NCBI GenBank assembly: GCA_017400025.1
Contig: JAFQAF010000286.1
Span: 1 to 14,078, forward strand
Source of the DNA: Oscillospiraceae bacterium
GTDB lineage: Bacteria > Bacillota_A > Clostridia > Oscillospirales > Ruminococcaceae
Direction: 5' to 3'
Length of the DNA stretch: 14,078 nucleotides
Below, in pieces: positions 1-6,900 of the stretch. The notes beneath the pieces were generated by a model that saw only the letters and a list, made by a program, of their open reading frames with translations, made no database searches and was not told the origin of the DNA. The translations under genes and the position numbers were made by a program. Position 1 is the first letter of the stretch, and each line of letters opens with the position of its first letter.

Positions 1-812
1 AGCGCCAGCGCGCCCAGCAGGCTGTCCATAATGGCGTGCAGCACCACGTCTGCGTCACTGTGGCCGTCCAGTCCTTTTTCGTAAGGTATATCCATGCCGC
101 CCATTATCAGCCTGCGGCCTTCTACCAGTCTGTGCACATCATAGCCGTGTCCTATTCTCATATGTGTTTCCTTCTTTATGTCCTCTATTGTTGTTATCTT
201 GTAGTTTTCATAGCTGCCCGGCACTATCCGCACCTTTATGCCTGCCCTTTCAAACAGCTGTGCATCGTCGGTTACAGTGTCGTCAAAATATTTTTCAGCC
301 AGCTCCCTGTATAAATTCACATCAAATACCTGGGGTGTCTGCACGTTGTACAGGCTGTCCCTTGGGATTGTTTTCTCTATAAATCCGCCGGCGCCCTGCT
401 TCACGGTGTCCTTCACCTTCACACAGGGAATAGCGGCCCCGTGCTCTGCGGCAGCTGCTACCGCCCGGGTGATTATTTCCTGGGAAACATAAGGCCTTGC
501 CCCGTCGTGAATAGCCACTATCCGGCCTTCCGGCACCTCTTTCAGGGCGTTCAGTACAGATACTGCCCTTGTGGCGCCGCCTTTCACAACAGCTGATACT
601 TTGGAAAAGCCTTTGGAAAGGCTGCAGATTTCATCGTAGTTTTCACCAGCCGCCAGAATTATTTTGTCTATATTTTCATTGTTTTCAAAAGCCAGTACTG
701 AATGCTCTACCACTGTGTATTTATCCAGTTTATACAGCATTTTGTCAAAACCTATTCTGGTGCCTTTTCCTGCTGCCAGCACCACGGCATACACCTGTCT
801 GTCCTTGTACAT
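1..812 (-). CDS. ispDF: Bifunctional IspD-IspF isoprenoid enzyme (MEP pathway), partial at 3' end
   Basis: This reading frame starts at ATG 812 and runs off the left edge, so only about 270 codons are seen. Residues 1-217 form the IspD cytidylyltransferase, which makes CDP-methylerythritol from MEP and CTP. The nucleotide loop is LAAGKGTR (residues 12-19), and the downstream motifs are IHDGARP, VKDTVK and VTDDAQ. Without any stop, residue 218 begins a complete IspF N-terminus ([10 protein letters not shown], then HSDADVVLH). It carries the expected zinc ligands D225, H227 and H259, which match E. coli IspF D8, H10 and H42. IspF makes the cyclic diphosphate MEcPP. The two domains catalyse non-consecutive steps, with IspE acting between them. 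The start is supported by GGTGGAGG eight to nine bases upstream. Fusions of this kind are known in several bacterial groups. I am sure of the identity; the 3' end is not in the window. Confidence 0.95.
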   Translation of the reverse strand, partial: MYKDRQVYAVVLAAGKGTRIGFDKMLYKLDKYTVVEHSVLAFENNENIDKIILAAGENYDEICSLSKGFSKVSAVVKGGATRAVSVLNALKEVPEGRIVAIHDGARPYVSQEIITRAVAAAAEHGAAIPCVKVKDTVKQGAGGFIEKTIPRDSLYNVQTPQVFDVNLYRELAEKYFDDTVTDDAQLFERAGIKVRIVPGSYENYKITTIEDIKKETHMRIGHGYDVHRLVEGRRLIMGGMDIPYEKGLDGHSDADVVLHAIMDSLLGALA

Positions 813-841
813 AGTATCCTCCACCCGGTTTTCTTAACAGA

Positions 842-871
842 ATTATACAATAAACTGTCTGATTATTACAA
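842..871 (-). promoter_or_regulatory. Probable sigma-A promoter for ispDF
   Basis: Reading the minus strand, TTGTAA (871-866) is followed by 18 bases and a perfect TATAAT (847-842). Transcription would begin near 835, leaving a leader of about 23 bases with the ribosome binding site. I see no clear terminator after the HD gene, so read-through from it is also possible. Confidence 0.55.
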
Positions 872-906
872 GCGGATATAGACAAAAAGGTGCAGTTCCT
901 GTGGAG

Positions 907-1566
907 TTACATCACTCTCCGGCCGTTGATATTTATTTCAAAGCCCAGGTCAAAGAATGCGGCTGCACGGCGGCACAGCATCATTCTGCTCATAAAAATT
1001 TCAAAGTATTCCGCTATCTGGCTCACGTTTTCGTCTATTGTCAGGCTCAGTGTAGCCATCTTTGCTTCAGTGTCCACAGACAGTCTGCTTTTTTCCACGG
1101 CATAGTTTACTCTGTCGTGTATGTCGAACTTCACTGTCATTTTGTCGCGCACACGGCTGCGGCGCACGTCGCTTTTGTCTGCCAGTATCAGTGCTGCGGC
1201 CAGTTCGTTTACAGGGTAGGCTGTTCCTTCATCGTGGTTGCCTATGGCGCACACTATTTTGGCTATTTCCTCCGGTTTCATCCCCAGCTTATCCAGTATG
1301 CGGAAAGCCATTACAGCCCCGGACTGTGCGTGGTCTATCCTGTTTATCACATTGCCTATATCGTGCCTGTATGCGGCTATTTTGCCCAGTTCCACTGTGC
1401 GCTGGTCATAGCCCAGCTTTGTCAGTATACTGCCGGCCACATCTGCACAGCGCACCACATGGGCAAAGCTGTGTTCTGTAAAGCCCAGGCTTATCATGCT
1501 GGCATCTGCCGCCCTTATATATGTCTTTATCTCTTCGTTGTTTTTTATTTCTTCGTAAGTAATCAT
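907..1566 (-). CDS. HD-domain phosphohydrolase, substrate unknown
   Basis: This is a 219-residue soluble protein with the HD-superfamily metal-binding pattern: H36, the doublet H68-D69 (within RHDIGN), H111 (NHDEG) and D130 (LADKSD). These proteins are metal-dependent phosphohydrolases acting on nucleotides, alarmones or phosphate esters. The sequence does not name the substrate here. The ribosome binding site GAGGTGA lies about seven bases before ATG 1566. The gene sits 94 bases upstream of ispDF on the same strand and is divergent from rex, sharing a 246-base regulatory gap with it. A possible minus-strand -10 box TAAAAT is at 1599-1594, but no good -35 goes with it. I am confident of the fold and not of the role. 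Confidence 0.85.
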   Translation of the reverse strand: MITYEEIKNNEEIKTYIRAADASMISLGFTEHSFAHVVRCADVAGSILTKLGYDQRTVELGKIAAYRHDIGNVINRIDHAQSGAVMAFRILDKLGMKPEEIAKIVCAIGNHDEGTAYPVNELAAALILADKSDVRRSRVRDKMTVKFDIHDRVNYAVEKSRLSVDTEAKMATLSLTIDENVSQIAEYFEIFMSRMMLCRRAAAFFDLGFEININGRRVM

Positions 1567-1682
1567 AGGGTCACCTCACATTTATATATTTTTATTTTAC
1601 CCTACTGTCGCACTCCATAAAAAGGCTTTTGAAAAAAATTCACCCAATACTCACAGATAATTCATAAACACTAATGCAAAGA

Positions 1683-1708
1683 ATGTAAATTTTACCTGAT
1701 ATTTACAT
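1683..1708. promoter_or_regulatory. 8-bp inverted repeat in the HD/rex divergent region
   Basis: ATGTAAAT (1683-1690) and its exact reverse complement ATTTACAT (1701-1708) are separated by 10 bases, so the arm centres are 18 bases apart. Inside, GTAAA-T-TTTAC (1685-1695) is a second, overlapping palindrome. It lies 21 bases upstream of the rex -35 box, where an operator or activator site for either divergent gene would fit. The region is AT-rich, which raises the chance of coincidence. Confidence 0.35.
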
Positions 1709-1717
1709 ATCGAAAAA

Positions 1718-1735
1718 TATTTAAGTGATTGACAA
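1718..1735 (+). promoter_or_regulatory. Candidate Rex operator overlapping the rex -35 box
   Basis: TATTTAAGTGATTGACAA matches 11 of the 14 fixed positions of the known Rex operator TTGTTAA-N4-TTAACAA. Its right half (TTGACAA) contains the rex -35 hexamer, so a bound repressor would block polymerase. Autoregulation of rex is common in the family. The match is by eye, with no statistical score. Confidence 0.45.
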
Positions 1736-1757
1736 CTATATTAAATAGGTATAAAAT
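1729..1757 (+). promoter_or_regulatory. Sigma-A promoter for rex
   Basis: A perfect -35 TTGACA (1729-1734) is followed by a 17-base spacer and -10 TAAAAT (1752-1757). Transcription would start near 1764, giving a leader of about 50 bases before the ATG at 1813. Confidence 0.75.
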
Positions 1758-1812
1758 ATAATTAAAACGAATATTATCGATAAAAGTGTATCAAATAAAA
1801 AGGAATGATTCA

Positions 1813-2448
1813 ATGAACAGACAGATTTCAAAACGGACACTGTCCAGACTCCCTGTTTACCTGTCTCTGCTGCAGGAAAAACAGCGGGAGGGTGTGGAAT
1901 ATATATCTGCAACTACCATATCAAACCTGCTGGGGCTGAACCACGTTCAGGTCCGCAAGGATTTATCCTGTGCTTCCTCTGCCGGCCGCCCGAAAATCGG
2001 CTATGAGATAAGCGTGCTTATCAGGGACCTGCAGGAATTTCTGGATTACAACAACAAAAAATTTGCGGTTATTATCGGCGCAGGGGACCTGGGCAAGGCT
2101 CTGCTGGGCTATGACGGCTTCCGCAGTTACGGGCTGGATATTGTGGCTGCCTTTGATATAAATCCCGGTCTTCGGGGCACATATGTGAAAAACAAGCCTA
2201 TATATCCTGTGGATGAGCTGGCAGGCTTTGTCAGCCAAAATGACGTACATATCGCCATTATCACCACGCCGGCCTATACAGCCCAGGATATCTGCGACAA
2301 ACTGGTGAAAAACGGCATAAAGGCAATATGGAATTTTGCCCCTACATCCCTGAATGTACCCCGGGGAGTTATTGTACAGAATGAAAACATGGCCACCAGC
2401 CTGGCTGTTCTGTGCAGCAAAATGAATGAAGCAACAGAAGAAAATTGA
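1813..2448 (+). CDS. rex: Redox-sensing transcriptional repressor Rex
   Basis: Rex is a dimeric DNA-binding protein that reads the NADH/NAD+ ratio and represses fermentative and respiratory genes until NADH rises. The 211 residues fit the usual family length. Residues 1-80 are the winged helix, including LSRLPVYLSLL and the recognition segment VQVRKDLS (45-52). A Rossmann NADH fold follows, with GAGDLG at 89-94 and the acidic end AAFDINP (D115). The C-terminal helix that swaps between subunits is present. An in-frame GTG at 1786 would add nine residues. I chose ATG 1813 because AAAAAGGA ends eight bases before it and the protein then starts like other Rex proteins. The segment after the recognition helix (CASSAGRPKIGY) differs from the commoner Bacillus form. 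The hydrogenase gene follows after 71 bases. Confidence 0.95.
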   Translation: MNRQISKRTLSRLPVYLSLLQEKQREGVEYISATTISNLLGLNHVQVRKDLSCASSAGRPKIGYEISVLIRDLQEFLDYNNKKFAVIIGAGDLGKALLGYDGFRSYGLDIVAAFDINPGLRGTYVKNKPIYPVDELAGFVSQNDVHIAIITTPAYTAQDICDKLVKNGIKAIWNFAPTSLNVPRGVIVQNENMATSLAVLCSKMNEATEEN

Positions 2449-2473
2449 AATTACTGCAGATATATATTATAAT
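2445..2473 (+). promoter_or_regulatory. Sigma-A promoter for the hydrogenase, overlapping the rex stop codon
   Basis: TTGAAA (2445-2450) covers the rex TGA stop. After a 17-base spacer comes a perfect TATAAT (2468-2473). Transcription would start near 2480, leaving about 40 bases of leader with AAGGAG at 2505-2510. The hydrogenase can therefore be expressed separately from rex, although read-through from rex is also expected because no terminator lies between them. Confidence 0.7.
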
Positions 2474-2483
2474 CATTGCAGTA
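2452..2483. promoter_or_regulatory. 7-bp inverted repeat bracketing the hydrogenase -10 box
   Basis: TACTGCA (2452-2458) and TGCAGTA (2477-2483) are perfect reverse complements with 18 bases between them. The left arm sits in the promoter spacer and the right arm at the expected start site, so the repeat encloses the -10 box. A dimeric repressor fits this layout. It does not resemble the Rex consensus. Confidence 0.4.
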
Positions 2484-2519
2484 TTCTGAAATACACAATA
2501 TAAAAAGGAGATTATCCCA

Positions 2520-3938
2520 ATGCAAAAATTCGATACACGAGTTCAGCATCTTAAATACAAGGTTCTCAGGGAAATGGCAAGAAATGCCTTCAACGGCACT
2601 CTGCTGGAAAATTTTTCTGAAATACCAAAAATTATTATGCCAAACAAAGAGCCTACCATGCGCTGCTGTGTTTACAAGGAAAGGGCAATTATCACAGAAC
2701 GTATGAAGATAGCCATGGGCGGCGACAAAACAAACCCCAATGTTATCGAAGTTATCGGCATAGCCTGTGACGAATGTCCTGTAGGCGGTTACCAGGTTTC
2801 AGATGCCTGCCGCGGCTGCATTGCAAAACGCTGCAGCGATGTATGCCCTGTAGGTGCCATCACCTTTGACGAAGAGCACAGAGCCTATATCAACAAGGAA
2901 AAATGCGTAAACTGCGGCAAATGTGCCCAGGCCTGCCAGTTCAGTGCCATCCGCAACAATATCCGCCCTTGCCAGGCAGCCTGCAAGGTGAATGCTATTT
3001 CCATCAACGAAGACCAGTCAGCAAAAATTGACGATGAAAAATGTATCGCCTGCGGTGCCTGTGCATACCGCTGTCCGTTTGGTGCTATAGTTGACAAAAG
3101 CTATATCCTGGATGTGGTTGAGCTTATCAAGGAAGCAAAACGCAACGGTACAAAACTGTATGCCATGATTGCCCCTGCAATTGCCAGCCAGTTCAGCTAT
3201 GCAAAACTTGGTCAGGTTGTGGCGGCTATCAAACAGCTGGGCTTCACAGATGTAAAGGAAGTTGCTCTGGGTGCAGATATGGTTGCCCTCAAGGAAGCTG
3301 CAGAACTGGCCGAAAAAGGCACTCTCACCAGCAGCTGCTGCCCTGCATTTGTGTCATATATCCACAAATACCATCCAAAAGCTGTGGAATACATATCCCA
3401 CAATGCATCCCCTATGGCAGAGCTGGGCAGATACCTGAAGGAAAAAGACCCTACAGCCAAAACTGTATTTATCGGCCCTTGCACAGCCAAAAAGGCAGAA
3501 ATGCAGAAAGAAGCAGTGCGCCCATGGGTTGACAGCGTGCTGACTTTTGAAGAACTGCAGGCTCTCTTTGACAGCCGTGAAATCCCTGTGGCAGAACTGG
3601 ACGAAGATGAGCTGAACGATGCATCCTTCTACGGAAGAATTTTTGCTCATTCCGGCGGTCTTACAGGGGCAGCAGCCCGTGCGCTGGAAGAACAGGGTAT
3701 AGATTTTGAGGTGAAACCTGCAACCTGCAGTGGTGTGGACGAATGTAAAATCGCCCTGCTGAAGCTTTCCAAAGGCCTGCTGAAAGAAAACTTTATCGAA
3801 GGTATGATATGTGAAGGCGGCTGTATCAACGGCGCCGGCTGTCTTACCCATCTGGGCCCAAAAGGCGCAGCAAAGGTAGATGCCCACGCAAAACAGTCCC
3901 GGGTACCTACAATCAGAGATGCTGTGGAAAAGGCATAA
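2520..3938 (+). CDS. [FeFe] hydrogenase, group-B-like, with N-terminal ferredoxin-type clusters
   Basis: This 472-residue cytoplasmic protein probably reduces protons to hydrogen, or oxidises hydrogen, with electrons from ferredoxin. Cysteines for 4Fe-4S clusters fall in groups at 97/100/105/109, 129/132/135/139 and 175/178/181/185, and C151 and C155 lie between the last two groups. The C-terminal half carries the H-cluster loops: L1 TSSCCPAF (C273, C274), L2 GPCTAKKAE (C321) and L3 EGMICEGGCINGAGC (C431, C435). The short length, TSSCCPAF rather than TSCCPGW, and GPCTAKK rather than MPCxxKK point to the monomeric group-B branch of Clostridia. The start is set by AAGGAG nine bases upstream. 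Its position just after rex suggests redox control. The maturases HydE, HydF and HydG are not in the window. The catalytic direction is inferred, not shown. Confidence 0.9.
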   Translation: MQKFDTRVQHLKYKVLREMARNAFNGTLLENFSEIPKIIMPNKEPTMRCCVYKERAIITERMKIAMGGDKTNPNVIEVIGIACDECPVGGYQVSDACRGCIAKRCSDVCPVGAITFDEEHRAYINKEKCVNCGKCAQACQFSAIRNNIRPCQAACKVNAISINEDQSAKIDDEKCIACGACAYRCPFGAIVDKSYILDVVELIKEAKRNGTKLYAMIAPAIASQFSYAKLGQVVAAIKQLGFTDVKEVALGADMVALKEAAELAEKGTLTSSCCPAFVSYIHKYHPKAVEYISHNASPMAELGRYLKEKDPTAKTVFIGPCTAKKAEMQKEAVRPWVDSVLTFEELQALFDSREIPVAELDEDELNDASFYGRIFAHSGGLTGAAARALEEQGIDFEVKPATCSGVDECKIALLKLSKGLLKENFIEGMICEGGCINGAGCLTHLGPKGAAKVDAHAKQSRVPTIRDAVEKA

Positions 3939-3951
3939 TAATCCCGAATTT

Positions 3952-3984
3952 AAGGCCGGTGCATTGCACCGGCCTTTGATTTTT
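3952..3984 (+). terminator. Intrinsic terminator after the hydrogenase
   Basis: An 11-bp GC-rich stem (AAGGCCGGTGC with its complement, 3952-3962 and 3966-3976) with loop ATT is followed by TTTGATTTTT. It ends the rex-hydrogenase transcript 14 bases after the stop codon. Confidence 0.9.
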
Positions 3985-4028
3985 CGTAATATATGTATAA
4001 AAACATCAGCCATAAAATAACAAAATGA

Positions 4029-4057
4029 TTGATATTATTTTTTATTAATGATAAAAT
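4029..4057 (+). promoter_or_regulatory. Sigma-A promoter for the phosphoglycerol transferase gene
   Basis: TTGATA (4029-4034), a 17-base spacer and TAAAAT (4052-4057) lie in a very AT-rich gap. The start site would be near 4064, about 50 bases before the ATG at 4115. Confidence 0.65.
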
Positions 4058-4114
4058 GTAAGTTAAGTCTTTAATAAATACATAACAGTTAATATAAATA
4101 TGGAGATTGTAAAA

Positions 4115-6001
4115 ATGATGGCAATTATCAGCCAGTATCATCTGGCATTCAAATATCCGGTTATGCTTTTCATTGTGGGATTTGTGTTCTTTGCGGTAAG
4201 TTTTCCTGAAATAAGACACAGATTCCCGGACTGGAAAGAATCATTCATAATCAACAGCCTTTTCCAGATGCTGGCAGGCATTTCATCCTTCTGCCTGGCG
4301 TATGCAGCTGTGAAAAAATGTATAAATCTGGCAGGCACATCCACACCGGTGCGTTTTGTAAAATACGCCCGTGACACAATAATGCTGCACAGTCTTGCAG
4401 GCTCATTCGTTATGGCATTGGTGTGGGCTGTGTTTGTGGTGCTTATGTGGCGTGTGGCAGGCGGTGCAGTAATAAAGCTGCACAGCGGAAAAATTAGCAG
4501 TTTCCGTATTGCTGATATATTTATGTGGCTTGTATCCTCGGTATTTCTCTTTGTTTTCTATGTGCTGAAATTTATAAAGACAAACTTTGGTGATGTACGT
4601 ATTGAAAGCATTATCTTCCAGATGAACACACCGCTGGACGGTGCCGGAACAGTGGGCAAACTGGTGGAAATTGCCTGGCTGGAATATATAATTCCTTTTG
4701 CAGTTGTATCTGCATTTATGTTTATTTTCTTCAATATGGATTTTTTTCGCCCGGAAATATCCTTTGGCAGGGGAAAGGCTGCAAAGTCAGCAGTACCGGA
4801 TGCAAAGGTTTACCGCCGCCTGAAAAAAGCTGCGGCAGCTTTTGTGGTGGTGGCGGCTCTTGCAGTGACAGAGCATTCCCTTGGTGTTGTGCGTTATTTC
4901 ACAGTGTCTCTTGACACCTCAGAAATCTATGAAGAATATTATGTGGATGCAGAAGACGTGCAGATTACCTTTCCGCAGACAAAAAGAAATCTTGTATACA
5001 TTGTGATGGAAAGTATGGAAACAACATACATCACAATGGGCGAAAAAAACTATATCCCACAGCTGACTCAGCTGGCGCAGGAAAATATCTCCTTTTCACA
5101 CAATACAGAGGTGGGCGGCTTTGACGAATGCTTTGGCGCAGAATGGACTATGGGTGCACTGCTGGGGGTTCATTCCGGCGTACCTTACAATATGCCTCTG
5201 GGTGAAAACAAAATGTCTCTCTTTAAGGATTTCCTGCCCGGAATGCATACATCCCTTGGTGAAATTCTGGAAGACAACGGCTACAGAAATGTGTTTATGT
5301 GCGGCTCTGACGTAGAATTCGGCGGCAGAGGCAACTTCTTTGCACAGCACGGCAACTATGAAATGCCGGACTTCTACACAGCCCGTGAAGAGGATTACAT
5401 CCCGGATGATTATTATGTTTTCTGGGGCCATGAAGATGAAATTCTCTATGAAAGAGCCAGGGACTATCTTGAGGAAATTTCCGCACAGGACCAGCCTTTC
5501 AACTTCACACTCCTCACTGTGGATACCCATTTTGAAGACGGATATGTGTGCGACCTCTGCCATGATGAACACGGCAACCAGTACGCCAACGTTATGACCT
5601 GTGCAGACAGACAGGTTATGGATTTTCTGGCCTGGCTTCAGCGGCAGCCTTTCTATGAAAATACCACTGTAGTCATTTCCGGCGACCATTGCAGTATGGA
5701 CGTGGATTTCTTCAATGATGTGGACAGCTCCACACGCCGTGTATACAACTGCTTTGTAAACACTCCGGCAGGTCTTGAACCGGTAAAAACCACAGACCGC
5801 ACCTTTACCACAGTGGATATGTTCCCTACAATCCTTGCTTCTATGGGCGTGGAAATAGAGGGTGGCCGCCTGGCACTGGGCACAAACCTTTTCTCTGAAA
5901 GACAGACACTGGCTGAAGAAATGGGCCTTGAAACCTTCCAGACCGAAATAGCCAAGAAAAGCGCTGTGTATGACCGCTTTATCTCAGGCACAGAAGAATA
6001 A
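4115..6001 (+). CDS. LTA synthase/OpgB-family membrane phosphoglycerol transferase
   Basis: The family moves phosphoglycerol groups from lipid donors to lipoteichoic acid or membrane glycans on the outer face of the membrane. Of 628 residues, the first 260 or so hold about five to six membrane segments (near 15-29, 50-66, 93-112, 131-152, 189-208 and 238-255). An outside alkaline-phosphatase-fold domain follows. Metal and catalytic candidates are E299 (VYIVMESMETTY), nucleophile T345 (GAEWTMGAL), D470/H472 (TVDTHF) and D524-H525 (SGDHCS). The order of motifs resembles OpgB/MdoB more than staphylococcal LtaS. A CDLC pair occurs near residues 479-482. ATG 4115 is chosen because GGAGA at 4102-4106 precedes it correctly; an ATG at 4100 overlaps that site and has none of its own. 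Which polymer it decorates is not clear. Confidence 0.85.
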   Translation: MMAIISQYHLAFKYPVMLFIVGFVFFAVSFPEIRHRFPDWKESFIINSLFQMLAGISSFCLAYAAVKKCINLAGTSTPVRFVKYARDTIMLHSLAGSFVMALVWAVFVVLMWRVAGGAVIKLHSGKISSFRIADIFMWLVSSVFLFVFYVLKFIKTNFGDVRIESIIFQMNTPLDGAGTVGKLVEIAWLEYIIPFAVVSAFMFIFFNMDFFRPEISFGRGKAAKSAVPDAKVYRRLKKAAAAFVVVAALAVTEHSLGVVRYFTVSLDTSEIYEEYYVDAEDVQITFPQTKRNLVYIVMESMETTYITMGEKNYIPQLTQLAQENISFSHNTEVGGFDECFGAEWTMGALLGVHSGVPYNMPLGENKMSLFKDFLPGMHTSLGEILEDNGYRNVFMCGSDVEFGGRGNFFAQHGNYEMPDFYTAREEDYIPDDYYVFWGHEDEILYERARDYLEEISAQDQPFNFTLLTVDTHFEDGYVCDLCHDEHGNQYANVMTCADRQVMDFLAWLQRQPFYENTTVVISGDHCSMDVDFFNDVDSSTRRVYNCFVNTPAGLEPVKTTDRTFTTVDMFPTILASMGVEIEGGRLALGTNLFSERQTLAEEMGLETFQTEIAKKSAVYDRFISGTEE

Positions 6002-6016
6002 TTGTATTTACAGTAT

Positions 6017-6053
6017 AAGGACACAGAATTTACCGCTGTGTCCTTTTTGTTTT
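6017..6053 (+). terminator. Intrinsic terminator after the phosphoglycerol transferase gene
   Basis: AAGGACACAG (6017-6026) pairs with CTGTGTCCTT (6036-6045) around a nine-base loop, followed by TTTTTGTTTT. It is 15 bases past the stop codon. Confidence 0.9.
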
Positions 6054-6078
6054 GCAAAAATTTTTGTATACAGCGGTA
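6031..6078 (+). repeat. 9-bp inverted repeat overlapping the terminator
   Basis: TACCGCTGT (6031-6039) and ACAGCGGTA (6070-6078) are perfect complements with a 30-base loop that contains the palindrome CAAAAATTTTTG (6055-6066). The left arm uses bases of the terminator's loop and 3' stem, so the two hairpins cannot form together in one RNA. Confidence 0.5.
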
Positions 6079-6114
6079 CGGTGTGGTTTTTGATGTGTAA
6101 ATATAGCGGAAAAG

Positions 6115-6171
6115 CTGAAATTTCAGACAGTTTTCACACCGAATTATCAAAAAAAGGCTATAATATTATAG
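6115..6171 (+). promoter_or_regulatory. hlyIII promoter region with two perfect palindromes
   Basis: A perfect -10 TATAAT (6159-6164) lies 33 bases before the TTG start, but I find no -35 hexamer at 16-18 bases. The -10 is buried in the 14-bp palindrome CTATAATATTATAG (6158-6171). A 12-bp palindrome CTGAAATTTCAG (6115-6126) sits where an upstream regulator could bind. The weak -35 suggests a need for an activator, or a low basal level. Confidence 0.4.
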
Positions 6172-6196
6172 TATTGAAACAGAGAGGTAAACTATA

Positions 6197-6850
6197 TTGA
6201 CTGATATTAAAAGATATACCACCGGGGAAGAGATATTCAACAGCGTGTCCCACGGCGTCAGTGCCCTGGGGGCGGTAATAGGCTGTACTGTTATGATTAC
6301 ACTGTCCGCCTGTTTCGGCACCGGCAGGGCGGTGGCCAGCAGCATAATCTTTGGTCTGTCGCTGGTGACAATGTACACCATGTCCACACTGTACCACGCA
6401 TTCCCCTTTGAAAGGGTAAAAAAGCTGTTCCGCATTTTTGACCATTCCTCAATCCCACTGCTGATTGCCGGCAGCTACACGCCCTTCTGCCTTATAGCGC
6501 TGAAAGACAGCCCCAAAGGCACTGTTGTGGTTACTGTGGTGTGGCTGTGCGCAGCGGCTGCCATTGCGCTGAACGTAATAAATCTGGACAGATTTGAAAA
6601 GTACACGCTGGTTATATATATCGCCATGGGCTGGAGCGTGCTGTTTGCCCTCAAGGATATAGTGGCTGCACTGCCGCAGCCGGGCTTTTTGCTTCTGCTG
6701 GGGGGCGGCCTGGCCTACACCGCAGGTATAGCTTTTTACAAAATGACAAAGGTGCGCTATATGCACAGCGTGTGGCATCTTTTTGTAACCCTGGGCAGCC
6801 TGCTGCATTTCCTGTGTGTGGTGATGTATGTACTGCCAATGACATACTGA
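6197..6850 (+). CDS. Hemolysin III / PAQR-family seven-helix membrane protein
   Basis: This 217-residue integral membrane protein has seven predicted helices and the family pattern. GEEIFNSVSHG lies at the N-terminus (H19), then STLYHAF (H67), FDHSS (D82, H83) and the C-terminal HSVWHLF (H190, H194). In PAQR proteins histidines of these motifs hold a zinc ion in the membrane core. The hemolysin name comes from a Bacillus cereus member. The cellular role of most bacterial members is not known, and fluidity sensing or lipid hydrolase activity has been proposed. The start is TTG at 6197, with AGAGAGG about nine bases upstream; no better ATG exists. It lies between two envelope loci and is probably transcribed alone. 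Confidence 0.9.
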   Translation: MTDIKRYTTGEEIFNSVSHGVSALGAVIGCTVMITLSACFGTGRAVASSIIFGLSLVTMYTMSTLYHAFPFERVKKLFRIFDHSSIPLLIAGSYTPFCLIALKDSPKGTVVVTVVWLCAAAAIALNVINLDRFEKYTLVIYIAMGWSVLFALKDIVAALPQPGFLLLLGGGLAYTAGIAFYKMTKVRYMHSVWHLFVTLGSLLHFLCVVMYVLPMTY

Positions 6851-6866
6851 CATATAAATAAAAAAT

Positions 6867-6899
6867 AAACGCCATTCCCCACAGGAATGACGTTTTTTA
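6867..6899. terminator. Bidirectional terminator between hlyIII and the flippase gene
   Basis: AAACG-c-CATTCC (6867-6878) pairs with GGAATG-a-CGTTT (6884-6895) around CCACA, with one mismatch. T-rich bases follow on the plus strand and A-rich bases precede it, so it can serve both converging genes. Confidence 0.8.
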
Positions 6900-6900
6900 T

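Noticed and set aside
901..1620. Plus-strand open frame of 239 codons
   Set aside because: Antisense to the HD-domain gene, with a Cys/His/Tyr-rich translation and no start signal.
1786..1812. GTG start for rex nine codons upstream
   Set aside because: The ribosome binding site AAAAAGGA lies inside this extension and points to ATG 1813.
2449..2519. Rex operator before the hydrogenase
   Set aside because: I compared the gap with TTGTTAA-N4-TTAACAA and found no good match; any Rex control would act through the rex promoter or an unusual site.
4100..4114. Upstream ATG for the phosphoglycerol transferase
   Set aside because: It overlaps the GGAGA ribosome binding site that serves ATG 4115 and has none of its own.
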